64,000 bases of DNA, taken from assembly GCA_907165065.1 (NCBI GenBank), contig OU015527.1, forward strand, positions 25,061,686 through 25,125,685, in the 5' to 3' direction. Positions within the stretch are counted from its first letter, which is position 1; every line of letters starts with the position of its first letter. Position numbers and translations under genes: made by a program. Positions 13,243-25,030 of this stretch are shown here, piece after piece. The notes beneath the pieces are model-generated. The model worked only from the letters and a program-made list of their open reading frames with translations, made no database searches and had not been told where the DNA came from. The DNA is from Caprimulgus europaeus (Eukaryota; Chordata; Aves; Caprimulgiformes; Caprimulgidae).

Positions 13243-14841
13243 AGATTAATGTATACCACAGGATGTTTAGCCCTATTTCCAGTGATCATTCCCAGATGAA
13301 CTCAAAATTAGATATATATGTGTACACTTTTCCGTAACTGGAATTCAAAAGCTCTAGTGGTTTGGAAACCATTTCTTAAAAGCAATGAATACCACATCAG
13401 ACTACTGAAACACACACGTACCTCTCAAGCTTTTCTCTTCCTGAATGCTGTAAAAATTGTTCTCTCAGAACCGAAGTATCTCTCCACCATTATTCCAGAA
13501 AAGTCCCTGTTTCACTCTAACAATCTTCCCAAGCAGATTGGGAAATTCTCATCTCTGTTTTCCACCTGTTATTTTCTGATCTAAGCAAGCACCTCCCCAC
13601 TACAATCGTGCTCCTCTATGTTATATGTGTTAACCAGTTAAGGAACTCACACTCAAGCTGTGAGCAGCTTCTAATGGTGCTTCCCATGCATATCTAGGAT
13701 CACACATACGGTAAACAATGTGGGATTAACACAAAACCAAGTACTTTAAACCTACTTGCTGATGCATATTTCACTTCAAAAGAGATGGACAAAAACTCTG
13801 GCAAATTAACTTCTCTCAGCCACACAATATCTATCACTGCCCAATTAAGTGCCTCTAATCTAATGTGGTATCTGCACTCCTCACTGGGTGGAGACCTCAA
13901 GCCTGGTCATACCAGAGCAACCCTGCCAGTGAAGTGCACAATCTCTATGCCACATTCTGGAATCATGAAGATTTACTTACATTTGTATCTCAGTCCCTGG
14001 CTAGTCGGTATCAAGGAACATCTGTACTGGATATAGTTCTGGCAGCTGTAGAGAGCTGCATGACAGTATGCATCAGATGTTTCTTTCCTCTCACATTTAG
14101 AAGTAGGATCAGGGTACCGAGTTTCTTCAAAGAAGCCCAGATACACTTTCATTTACCTTAGTTATGAAAAGAGTCTCTTCAAATCCATGTATTTCTCCTT
14201 GAGTTACTGCAGCAAAACATGCAGCACCCAAAAAAACTCCCAAACAAACAAACAAAAAGTCCTACTCAGATCAAATCTCCCACTTTGGGGTTGGGGGAAG
14301 CACAAGATCTGGAAATATATGTGTACTGTTTGATATGGACTATTAAACAACAAGTGTAGTGGAAGCTTTCATATACATCTATGAATTATAGGATATGGTA
14401 TTGCTGGCTGGAAGGCAAAAAAAACCCCAGAGTATGCCTACATGGATGCTACGGTACCAGCTAAGGGAGGCAATGCATGCTTGCTGCTTGCCCATCCTGC
14501 TCTCACAGCTGCTTCAGGCACTGTCCTGGAGGATGGAGACACCTGGGGTTCAGTATGCCCCAGCAGGACTTTCAGCCAGGACAAGCGTCTCTCTTTTGGC
14601 TTCTTTCAGAAATTGCAGAGCCAGAACAAATGACACAGAAGGATCCCCATCACTCCATGTTCCTAGTTAATTTTTAAGATCTCAGTAAACTTACAGTTCA
14701 CCTTTTAGGGGTCACTGAATAATTTGTTCTTTAGCCAAGTAAGAGTGTGTGTGATATACTCCTGCATTTTTCTGTTTTCCTCTTGTGAAATATCCTGCAG
14801 AGACAATATTTTTTTCCTTGGATTAAGCTGGATGGTTTTTG

Positions 14842-14860
14842 GGGGTTTTTTTGAAACCCC
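14842..14860. repeat. Short GC-clamped inverted repeat
   Basis: GGGGTTT, loop TTTTG, AAACCCC: 7-bp arms. It may be chance in a T/G-rich stretch. Confidence 0.7.
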
Positions 14861-17800
14861 ACAAGGTGTGTAATCAAAGCTGGCACTGGAGCATCCTAAT
14901 TACAAAACCCAGCAAGGAACTTTTGCACACATTTTGTGGACTTTAGATTACCTGTTCACAGAATCTTCTTGCTGGGAAAGTAGAGATAATGAGAAAAGTT
15001 CAGGAGACAGAACCCAGACTGGTAGCAAATAATCTTTCACTTCTGCCTTTAACACCAAGATCAAATAAATAAAAATTGACCCTGTATTTGTAACATGTCA
15101 TTCCATTTTCGTTTGAGAAAACATCCTGAACTTTTCAGAGGGACTGATGGGGAGAGATGAGATCAAGGTTTATGGTTTTGTTTTGTTTTATTCAGAAAAA
15201 AACATGCATCTTGAAACAGAGCTGCAGAAAAATAGCAGGTCCGAAGTGCTATCAGTGCTAGTTGCTTTCTGCTGAGCTGAAGTGACCATTTTCAAATCCT
15301 TTTCAATCTGCGGTGAAAAGATTATTACCATGCTACTCCTGGGAAGTCAGTCCTCCTGCAAGTGAGCTCCTTTGTTATGAATATGGAACAGATGGAACCA
15401 AATCTATCTGCTCCATAGGAACAAAACCACTTACAACCTAGCTCTCTCTATTAAAGACTCTACTTAGCTCCTTTATAGCACTGGCTTTCTGTGCACTGCT
15501 GTGAGGTTTTGACTTTATAGAAAAAGGCACTTCACAAAAGCAATAGTTCTCATTCTTAAGCCAAAAGTGGCCTAAGAACTGCAGACGATGAATGCAGAAT
15601 TTAACCTGCATAGCTCCTTGGAGATATGCAAATCTTCGCCTGTCACTTCCCCTACTATCGAAACAATAACAAATGTTTATTCCTAGCCACGCATACACAC
15701 AGACATGGTTTACACCAACGTCTCACAAAAACCCATATAAAAGAAGTCAGTGACCTGCTTTACTCACTGTTTAATATATTAATACATTTACTGTCTGATT
15801 GCTTTTTTTGAAGCAATTGAAAAAACTATTTCTGTGGCAGTACATTTTGATTATGACTAAATCAAGTCTTCGGGCAAACCTCCCCCTGCCAGTGAAGCCA
15901 CAGCTTGCCTGAAAGTCGTAACCTTTATTGGAGGAAGGGAACTGGCCTTGAAACAGATAATGAAGCAGATGTTTTATGCCAAATCAGAGTCTAGGGATAC
16001 ACAGGCTACTGCAAATAAAACTCTTCTCCTGTCTGTTCAATCAGTTCAATTGTCTGTAGTGTGAAATATGAACTTGCCAACAAATGGCTAGTGCACTATG
16101 CAGCACAATAGGGAGAGCAAGTGCCACAGATGCACAAAAAAACCTGACTTCATTAGGTCTGCTTTTCAGCCCACACCTCAGCAGCGACATGTGGGAGCCA
16201 CCTCCAATGTAAAGTGATGGCATTTGTAAAGACAAGTTTCCATCAGCTCCAATTACAGAAATTATGTGCAGTTGCTTGGGGAAGAGGGATGTTCACATGG
16301 CTGTATCCACGGTTCAGGGTCATTAGTGGCTCAGGACAAAGGTGTGATGTTTTAATGATTTTTTTCTTTAAAATTTTCACACCTGAGACATTACTGCTGA
16401 TAAAATACCCACCTGCAGGCTCACAAAAATAATAAAAAAAAAATCCCATCATCTTAATGTCAGAGCTCTGCTACACAACTTATGACAAAGGCCCTACAGG
16501 AAATCCCATTGTTGAGTAGTGAAATACCTTCTGACCAGGAGAGGGTACAAGTCCTGCTCCCACCTCCTCTGAGAGCATGGCAGGATTCTGGCAGCACCTG
16601 AGCAAAACGCCAAGACAGTCCAGTGCTCCAGCTCTCTGTTACTGGTCTGCCCATCTAGGTGTTTCTGTCTGATTAAAGGATTACCTGTCTACAGACACAC
16701 ACTTTGCACTTGAGAGACAGCTGTTTAAAACACTAGTTAAAAGTAAAATAAACCTTGTACTTTCAAGTCAGTTTCCATCAATACCAACACTATAATGACA
16801 TTTTTACATGTTTCTAAGCTAATAGTTGCACTTTGTGTTAAAAGGAAAAAAAAGGTAATAATACTAGACTACCTTAGCCCTTGATTATGGAGAGCAGAAA
16901 TGGGGCTCAGGCTGGTAAGAATATTGTATTTGTACTTTAAAAACCCCAAACAAACAAATAAAAAAACCCTGATAAAACACAAAAATACCATTCAAAAGAA
17001 CCTCCTGACAAGCTGTCAAGATGTTTGCAATAGAGATCACATTTTCAGAAGTCAGTGCTTCATGTGCAAAGTTTTTTAGAAATCTGGCCAACTATTTGAA
17101 TACCTAAGTGACAGCTAAGTACTCCTAAAATTATGACTGTAGTTGGGAATGCTAAGCACTTCTGGCATATGGCCTGTAATATGCAATCTATTTATTTTAC
17201 CTCCTTTTGGACTGGGATCAAGGAAGAAAAGGACTGAAGAAGCATATGTGCAATTTACATAGAGTAAATTACATATATTGTATTTACACTGGGTTTATAT
17301 GGATTGTGCTTTTTTTTTTTTTTCTTTTTTGAAAATTTGTGAGTTCAGGTGCATTTCAGATCAGTCCCCTAAAGCATAAATAAGGATTCCACTCAAATGC
17401 AGATGCACAGAAATCAACGTCATTTTCACTGATGGTCAAGTAAAAAAAAAGAGCACAATGATCAACTAATCTACGTGTAGAGTTGTCAGATTTATTTTCT
17501 TTTTTCAGAAGTCTAGTTAAAGTGATAATTTTTGGCATTCAATGTATATATGCAATCTCTATTTACTTTTCAAATCTGTAGTAAAACCATCAGTAGGAAA
17601 TTTATGTCTACAAATAAAAAAACCTGTTTTTTTCATGGAACGGCACAGAAACCCTACTGGTCCTGTTAAGTTTTTTTTCCCTCTCCCTTCACAGAAAGAT
17701 ATTATATCAGGGTCTTCTTTCTTCAGACTAAAACACAGTTGCTGAAGAACTAGGGCAATTTCATGGGACTTTCTGTTGCTGGGGTTTTTTTGTGGCTTTC

Positions 17801-17873
17801 ATTGCTGATTTCTCCGTAGAATGTACATGTGTTTGTAATTTCATCTCATATTTATAAGGGTGCAGTGCAGACT

Positions 17874-17907
17874 TACAGTATTCACAACCATACAGTATTC
17901 ACAACCA
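17874..17907. repeat. 17-bp exact tandem duplication
   Basis: TACAGTATTCACAACCA occurs twice, head to tail with no spacer and no mismatch. Confidence 0.95.
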
Positions 17908-18603
17908 CTCTGTGGAATGGCATACATCGTCGTGAAAATCCAGCAGTATTCACACAAGTACCAAAAGTGTAATTTTACATTTCTAAAGCATAATGTTCCT
18001 CATCCTCATCATCAATACATTTCCAAAAATTTTCTCTCCCTTTTCTGCCTACAACTTAGCTGTGACACTAGGTTCCCCAAGACATTCATTTTGGTTTAAG
18101 ACTATTTTTCACTCAAAATATTCTCCAGTTCACTAAAATGAAAAACTCCTCAGCAGAAATATCTCTTCTCATGTAGGTTAGCATATCAAAATATGTTATT
18201 CCTAGATAGTCCTTTGTAAGAGCTTTTCCCAAGCTAATTCTTAATGCATACGTAAAAATCTATGACAGATTACTGGATTTCCAAATTATCCCGCAATTTG
18301 ATCAGAAGCAATGTTTCTGATGAGAACAAGCACCTGGCGTAGCCAAGCAGACAGTGATTCAAGGATCTGAGAATGCACAGCACCCTCAAAGCACCCTTCA
18401 CAGCAAAAACCAACCATAACAGAATTAGGTACCAGATAACTGTAAAGCTACTGGAAAAGTTTCTCCCTCAACTAAGGCAGCCATAGCATGGCATGACACA
18501 TAATTTGGAGAACTCCAACAAAAATGATCATTTTATATTTTGCATCCCAAGGATTTTGGTGGCAAATCAAAATGCTTCTTTTCTGAAAAGTGGCCATACT
18601 TGC

Positions 18604-19098
18604 TGTCCTGGTTTTGCTAGGATAGAGTTAGTTTTCTTCTTAGTAGTTAGAATAGCTGTGTTTCGGTTTCAGTGTAAGACTTGTTATGAGAACACCTATA
18701 AAAGTACTGATGTTATGAGTTGCTGCTGGAGCTCAAGGCCACCGTGTTTGGCTGCTTCACAGCTGCATTAGGCCTGGGAGGGAGAAGCACAGTTAAAAGC
18801 AAAGCCCAAAACTGGCATCTGGATGTGCCAAAGAAATATTCCAGATCATATCCTGTCATGTTTAGTATATTATCTGGAGCTGACCGGAAAGGGGGGCAGG
18901 ATTCATGCTGGTTTTCGCTTGGGCTCTCACTCTTCCAGGATCGCGGTTTTGGTTCGGGATTGTTGCTCCTCTGGGATCATTGTCTGGGAAGGGGCCGGGC
19001 CTAATCAGTGGGTGGTGAGCAGTTGCACAGCATTATCACTCATTTGTATATTTTATTACTGTTATCATTATTACTACCATTTTAATATTAGGGTTTTT
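18604..19098 (+). mobile_element. LTR of an endogenous retrovirus, 3'-truncated
   Basis: Begins TGTCCTGGTTTTGCTAGGAT followed by AGAGTTAGTTTTCTTCTTAG, the signature start of a common avian ERV LTR family. The body contains TGGTGAGCAGTTGCACAGCA, then ATCACTCATTTGTATATTTT and a degenerate ATT/ATC tract that normally precedes the polyadenylation region. The AAACTGTCTTT, TCAACCCAC and terminal GGTTAAACCA...CA parts found in the LTR at 49569-50885 are missing, so the 3' end is lost. The middle (about 18740-18990) differs from that copy and is more GC-rich. No gag, pol or env sequence flanks it. Exact family name not assigned; the 3' boundary is approximate. Confidence 0.75.
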
Positions 19099-19445
19099 TT
19101 TAAGCAGGGAAGGAAAATTAACACCTCATACAGTCACACCTTTACCCTGAGAAGTATTGCAAGCAGTCCCATATCTAAACTAGGGATGAATTTGTCTTTA
19201 ACCTAATTTTCACTTTGGAAAGCGTAAGTGAAGTGTAGTGATAATAGCGTGATTATGCCACATTGAGGACAAGAAAGAAGAAGTGCTCAGCTCAGCCTAC
19301 AGAGGAGAATGATAATGTAGTGAAAGTATCATACAATGCCCAAGAGGCACTTCACTACCATTTTACATTACAAGCTAAAGCCTTTAACACAAAAATATTT
19401 TTTATCAAAAATTTAACCAATATGCACCTTTTTCATATTTTTATT

Positions 19446-19496
19446 TTATATATATATATATATATGTATGTATATATATATATATATATATATATT
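19446..19496. repeat. (TA)n microsatellite
   Basis: About 50 bp of nearly pure TA dinucleotides interrupted once by GTATG. It generates a spurious Tyr/Ile-rich ORF (19263-19532). Confidence 0.95.
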
Positions 19497-19651
19497 TGCA
19501 CATATAAATGCATACAATCCATACACAAATAGCTGTTAAATAAACACACAAGTAGTACAGGAAAAAAGGTCAGTAAGTAGAGAAGTAAACAATGTTACAA
19601 ACATTTTGTCTTTTTTGAAAGAATAGTACCTCTAGGTCAACACTCGACCTT

Positions 19652-19676
19652 GGAGGGGGATGGTGGGGGGAGGGGG
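19652..19676 (+). repeat. G-rich tract, potential G-quadruplex
   Basis: G-runs of 2, 5, 2, 6 and 5 separated by one or two bases. GGATGGTGGGGGGAGGGG is repeated at 21633-21650. Confidence 0.7.
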
Positions 19677-21604
19677 AAGTAATACATTCTTCACTATACA
19701 GATTCACTGGAAGTTTCACACATGCTTGTATTAAGCCATGGATATGATTAGGTTCTCAGGCTCCACTGAATTCATCAGCTGCCTTGTGTTAATTTTGGGG
19801 AAAGAGGGGGCACATTAACTCCATATCACATGAGTTCCAAAACCTCAATGAAACAGAATCACCCTTGTGGAAATCTCTTAAGAGAAGACTTCCCGATTAT
19901 AGTTTGAGTATTAGCCATACTAAATTTCTTGGGAGAATAACACTACCTTTACAGATTTTATCATGCCATTTACTTGTGAAATATTTCACTGAAAATAATT
20001 GGAACCTAATGGTGCTTCAGAGGAGCCTCTACGTGAGAGAAATAAATAATAGGAAGAAATGTTATGTTTGAGACTATATTTTCACAGGACCTTAAGACAT
20101 CCAATGGGAACTGTTAGAGCCACCAATCAATTAATTTTCTAATCTCTCCATAATGAGTTTTTTTCTCCTTCAACCCTTGTTTGTCTCCTTTGGAGCAAAC
20201 AGCTAATTTTCACCTCTGTTTTGACTTACTCCATTTTGCCCTAACATGCAAAAGTTGAAGAAAAAAAGGGAGTTAGCCATACCAGAACAAAATATAGCAT
20301 GCCTGTTCTTTGATTCCTTGGAACATGATAAGCTCAAAAAGTAGTACGCTAGGAAATTGATTCTGTCTGTCCAAAACAAGTTAAAGTGTGAAGGTCATGT
20401 TGGCAGTCTGCCCTGCATTGCTTTTAAACCAAATTTCTTCACACCCTGTATCGAGTTCATGGACAGAACTACTTGCAGATACACAGAATATGAAGCAGTC
20501 ATGTGTACAACTTTTTCTTGGAGATCTAAATAGGGTACATGAAGCTATCTTGAAGAAAAACAAAACAAAACAAAAAAAACCTGGTTTGGTGCGGGCAAAG
20601 AAAGAAGAAAGCATGAAGAAAAAATGAACCAAAATGTGCCAAAAAGCAGTCAGACAGACACCTCACTTTTCTACTTGCAAAAAAAAAAAAAAAAAAGATG
20701 TGGGTCTGGTTTGTTTTTTAACCTCATTCTGCTTTGTTGATTAACCTGTTTCTGCTCTTAAAATGAATTATACCATCTTGTGTCTCCACTGTATAATTTT
20801 ATCAAGGAAGTGACAAATCATGCTGGCAGTGACGGTCTGCACTGAAGTGGAATGTATAGTAAAATACAGTTTTCTTCAAATGAATTGCTGAAACCGTTAA
20901 TCTTTATCTAAATGCCCATAATAACTTTTTTGTTGTCTGTGGCAGTTGGAAGAAAAAATGTCTTCCAGAAAGCATTTTGGCAGCCAGTCTGCTTGTTAAT
21001 AAAACCTGGAGAAACATTTGTGATTAATACAAATTACTAATTCCACTTTTAATGCCTAAACGTGACAGTGACTAATTTACACTGTTTTGCTTGAGCTGCC
21101 ACTGAGTATTTCAAATGGGACTGTGAACAAAAAATTCTGTTGCACTGGTATTCGTTTCTAAGCAAAGCTACCTCAGGTGCAGCGCTACATATGAGGAATC
21201 CTACCTCTGGCAATAATTGCTAACCATATTGGCTGATCCCTCTACTTGGGACAGGGGGAAAGGGTCAGCAGTGAAAAGCAACTTAACACCATCCTATTAT
21301 AAATTTGAAGTGGCACATTTTGTACAGACATGGGAGCCAGTTACAAGAACCTGTGAGGTAGCTGTCATTTCTGCTATCTAGTCAGCAGCATTTTAAAGTG
21401 CTACAATGGAAGACTGCTAAAAATCTTCACAATTTAAGTTCAAAATTCTGTACTGCAGCAAAGCCTGTGGGCTAGAATGTGGGTGCTTCATGGCACATCG
21501 CTGAACAGCTGTCAAGCATACACTTCATTCTTTAGAGGTGGTTGTGATCACACAGAATACTCAAGGGAGACCCAGGTAAGAGATACAGCATTATCAATGT
21601 TGAA

Positions 21605-21632
21605 AAATAAATAATATCCATATTATTTATTT
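21605..21632. repeat. Perfect 13-bp AT inverted repeat
   Basis: AAATAAATAATAT (21605-21617), a CC spacer, and its exact reverse complement ATATTATTTATTT (21620-21632). A G-rich tract follows immediately. Confidence 0.95.
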
Positions 21633-21651
21633 GGATGGTGGGGGGAGGGGA
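21633..21651 (+). repeat. G-rich tract, potential G-quadruplex
   Basis: Reads GGATGGTGGGGGGAGGGG, the same core as at 19658-19675, and sits directly after the perfect AT hairpin. Confidence 0.65.
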
Positions 21652-24600
21652 AAGTTGCCCGCAGACAACTGGTTCAACAACTAATATCTTTTTCTTGTTA
21701 AAAAACATACTTTAAATGTATTCTTACACATTATTAATTTGAAACCCCAGTAGCATTATAATTTGCCTGCTTATATTCAACTTCTAATAGAATATCTTGA
21801 AAAGTCTCACAAAATATAAGAAAATTTCTGAAAATAAATTGCTAAACAATAACCTAGCCATGCTAGTTGCTCAAGGAATTACCACTTGTCATCATCCTCA
21901 CTGGAACATACCTTTATTTCCGAAAAAACATATGCTTTGCTTCTGCACCTCTCTCTAAGAAAGAGAACTTATGAAACATTTTCTACCTTGCTGATGTGCC
22001 CTATGGAGGTTTGACTATGTCATTACTCCCTTCTACTTCTTAATGCTGTTTAGAGAAAGGACCTAAGGAAGTCAGATCCCACCTCCATGAAGCACCAATG
22101 GGAACTGCACACATAACTCCATTCCCCTGGGAAAAAACAAGTTCATGACTTTCCTGTGCATCACCAGCCAGAAGCAGAGAGGTGTTAATACTAGGCTTTC
22201 TTCAAGAGGAGAGGTCATATTCTTTTACAGTCCCCATGATGCTTAAAAAAGACGCATCTTTTTCAGCCTAAGGCTACTTTATTTCTGCTTGAGATTTCTC
22301 CAGCAGAAATACATTCACATGTGTACCGACAGCAAGCCTTTTGCAGTCGCTGCTAGAGATTGTGACAAATGCAGGGCTCTGACATAAGACAGTGCATTCT
22401 TCAATGCCTTACAGCTGGACATCATCTGAAAAAACCTAAAATATTAGAGAGAAGTAGTTCACATGCAGCTTTTAATGACACAGGCATCAAGATACAGGAA
22501 GATGACTGAGCATTACTAAAAGCAGATGTATCAAAAAACACATAAGAAAAAATCCAAGCTCATATCTTCACATATCCCCACCTACAACTCTTAAAACATA
22601 ATGTATGCTAAACTGTGCTGGTGTATTTTTCCCTGAACACATTTTGAATGCCACGACAATTGAATTGTCAAGGTTCTTTAAATTGATTAATACACTGACA
22701 TTATGATTATCTTTCAGATAATTAAGATAATTTCACCCTCAGAAGATCAGCAACAGCAATGTTATTCCCCATATCCATCATCATGAGCCTGGTTACTTTT
22801 GTGTGTAGAGATATGGCATGAGTGAGATTTTGATACACCTTCAAGCAATTATTAATTCCCTAAAGTAGTGTTGTATCTAACTGGTTATACCACTTGATAC
22901 TTAAAATATTAAATATCCATGACGTAAAAGGGCAGGGAGATTTTAGAGGCAGTAAAAATCTCATTTGGCAAATAATGTAGATCTGAGGATGGCCTACTGC
23001 TTTCCTGGGGGAAAGTGGAAACACTTACTTGGAAGTCTGAAAGATTTTTCTGTAATTTCTCAGAATAAAGCACTTCTATGCATTTCTTGGTACTTTGTGA
23101 AAAATCTTATTCTACATGATTTATATTGACTTGCCAAGAATGTTGGAGATAGGAATATTAACTGCATGTGCCATTTTGAGCCCAGTGTCTGCCACCTTGC
23201 ACATCTGAATGGTATGGATTACTGGGGAATAAAAAGAAAAAGTTATTGAGAATTCCACAATATTCTCCTATTTTACAGCCTCCTCTAACATCAGAGGGTT
23301 AGGTAGCTTAGAAACAAATTTGCTTCTTTTAAATCCAAGTATTTATGAAAATATGGAGATGAATGTTGGATATTAACTTATGAAGCAAGCTCATCACCAA
23401 TTGCGCTCTATGTGGAAGCATATTTTTATTGAGGCAGTTTGGTTTTGGTCTCTTGGTTGCAGGCATGCATATATTCTCAGTTTGTATCATGACACACAGA
23501 CAGTATCAGCAGAGAAAGTTCTGCCTTGGTGAGCTAGTCTGAGGAACAGGGAGACTAAAATGCTGATGACATGGAGGCAATAAAGTACAAACTGTTATTC
23601 CAAATATCACTGCTATGTTATTTCCATTTCTGTTGTCATCTGCTTCATGTAACAAAATGCACACTTCCAATACAACAGTTCATTAAACAGGCTTCAGTTT
23701 GCCCAGATATCAAATTAGAACACTGTTACAGAGTTATAAGTCCTCAGATAATTATAAGTAATACTCTCTACTTCTATGAGTTCTTTCATCCAAGGAATCT
23801 ATATGCTTCACCTTATTAATCTTGCAACATCCCAGTCAAGTACCCCTGCAAAGAGCCTCACACACCACTGAAGTGCAACGACCTCTGAGATGTAAAGTTG
23901 TAGCTGTTGAACATCAAAACTGATTTAAAGCAAAGAATGATGAATAGTCCATCAGGATTTAAAGGGCTGTGAGCAATTCATTCAATTGCACTTCCGGAAG
24001 AACATTGGAATTTAAATACTTTCTTTTAAGAAAGTTGCAATTTTTACAAGAATCACAAATCTTACAAATTACAGTAATCCATAGTCACCAGTACAGAACA
24101 TTTATCACCATTCCATTTAAGGCAGGTGTGTCACGCATTGCCTTATGAAGTTCCTAATGCTCCTTAGAGGTCTTTTATCCAAGGTTTAACTGATCTATCA
24201 TTTTAACATTTGTGATTTGATGACCATATAACAACACTCAATATATACTTTATTTTCCTACAAAATGAACTGGCCTTCATCCAGCATGTTAGATGAGAAA
24301 ATTAAAAAAGACAGAGGAAAGAAAACTCCACCACTCATTTTTTCTGTCTGTGGGCACTCTTTCATTCTTCTAATGTCCAAAATCAGTACTTCAGTAGAAA
24401 GCAACACAAGTCACCGGTCTTCCTTCTGAGGTGAAGACATACAATACGCTCATGACACAGCTTTCAAACTTGCAGCTAGAGAGTATATCCTCCCCTTTTT
24501 TATATTTCTGTTGCTATCAGGATCTTAATGGCACTTGAATTTTTGAAGCATATTAATCCAAATCACCTTCTTTCAACTTGTTACCTGAAAGACATTCTTT

Positions 24601-24827
24601 CCCTTTGAAAAACTCAAACAGTAGAGACCAGCACTCCTGCATGTTCTCTTTTCATTTTCTTATATGGATTTCTCCTGAGTCCCAAATTATTCAACAGCTT
24701 TTAATGCTCCCTTTGAGGATTCTAAGAACACTACCAATGTCAAAATCTATTAGACACTGGTGATTGTTTCTGCTTTCTTTTTAGCAGGACCAGCACTTAA
24801 TTCTTCTGATGCTTTCGAACAGAAACC

Positions 24828-25030
24828 ATAGAATCATAGAATCATAGAATGGTTTGGGCTGGAAGGGACCTTAAATATCATCTAGTTCCAACCCCTCTGC
24901 CATGAACAGGGACACCTTCCACTAGACCAGGTTGCTCAAAGTCTCATCCAGCCTGGCCTTAAACACTTCCAGAGAGGGGGCACCCATAACTTCCTTGGGC
25001 AACCAGTTCCAGTGTCCGACCACCCTCCTT
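24828..25030 (-). mobile_element. CR1 LINE, 3' end fragment (minus strand)
   Basis: CR1 in minus orientation, the same strand as EFNA5. On the plus strand it starts with the inverted terminal 8-mer repeat (three copies of ATAGAATC type), then GGAAGGGACCTTAAATATCA, TCTAGTTCCAACCCCTCTGC, and a stretch matching the ORF2 end in reverse (CCAGCCTGGCCTTAAACACT, CCAGAGAGGGGGC, GGGCAACCAGTTCCAGTGTC). It fades out after CACCCTCCTT. It is about 200 bp long and 5'-truncated. Confidence 0.92.

Larger units (their letters stand above)
10347..18603. other. EFNA5 intron 2 interior, no gene seen
   Basis: No repeat family recognised apart from homopolymers and the 17-bp duplication. A more GC-rich patch at about 14395-14650 is open in all three plus frames, which suggests low stop density from base composition and not a gene. 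Confidence 0.72.
19099..24827. other. EFNA5 intron 2 interior, no gene seen
   Basis: Contains the (TA)n tract, two similar G-rich tracts and an AT hairpin. Long stretches (20900-21110, 22620-22870) look complex and free of repeats and are proposed below as possible conserved non-coding DNA. Confidence 0.72.

Noticed and set aside
14395-14677. Three overlapping plus-strand ORFs
   Set aside because: All frames are open over the same GC-rich patch, which indicates composition and not coding. No recognisable domain in any frame.
19263-19532. 89-codon ORF ending in a Tyr/Ile-rich tail
   Set aside because: The tail is translation of the (TA)n microsatellite, and the rest has no domain.
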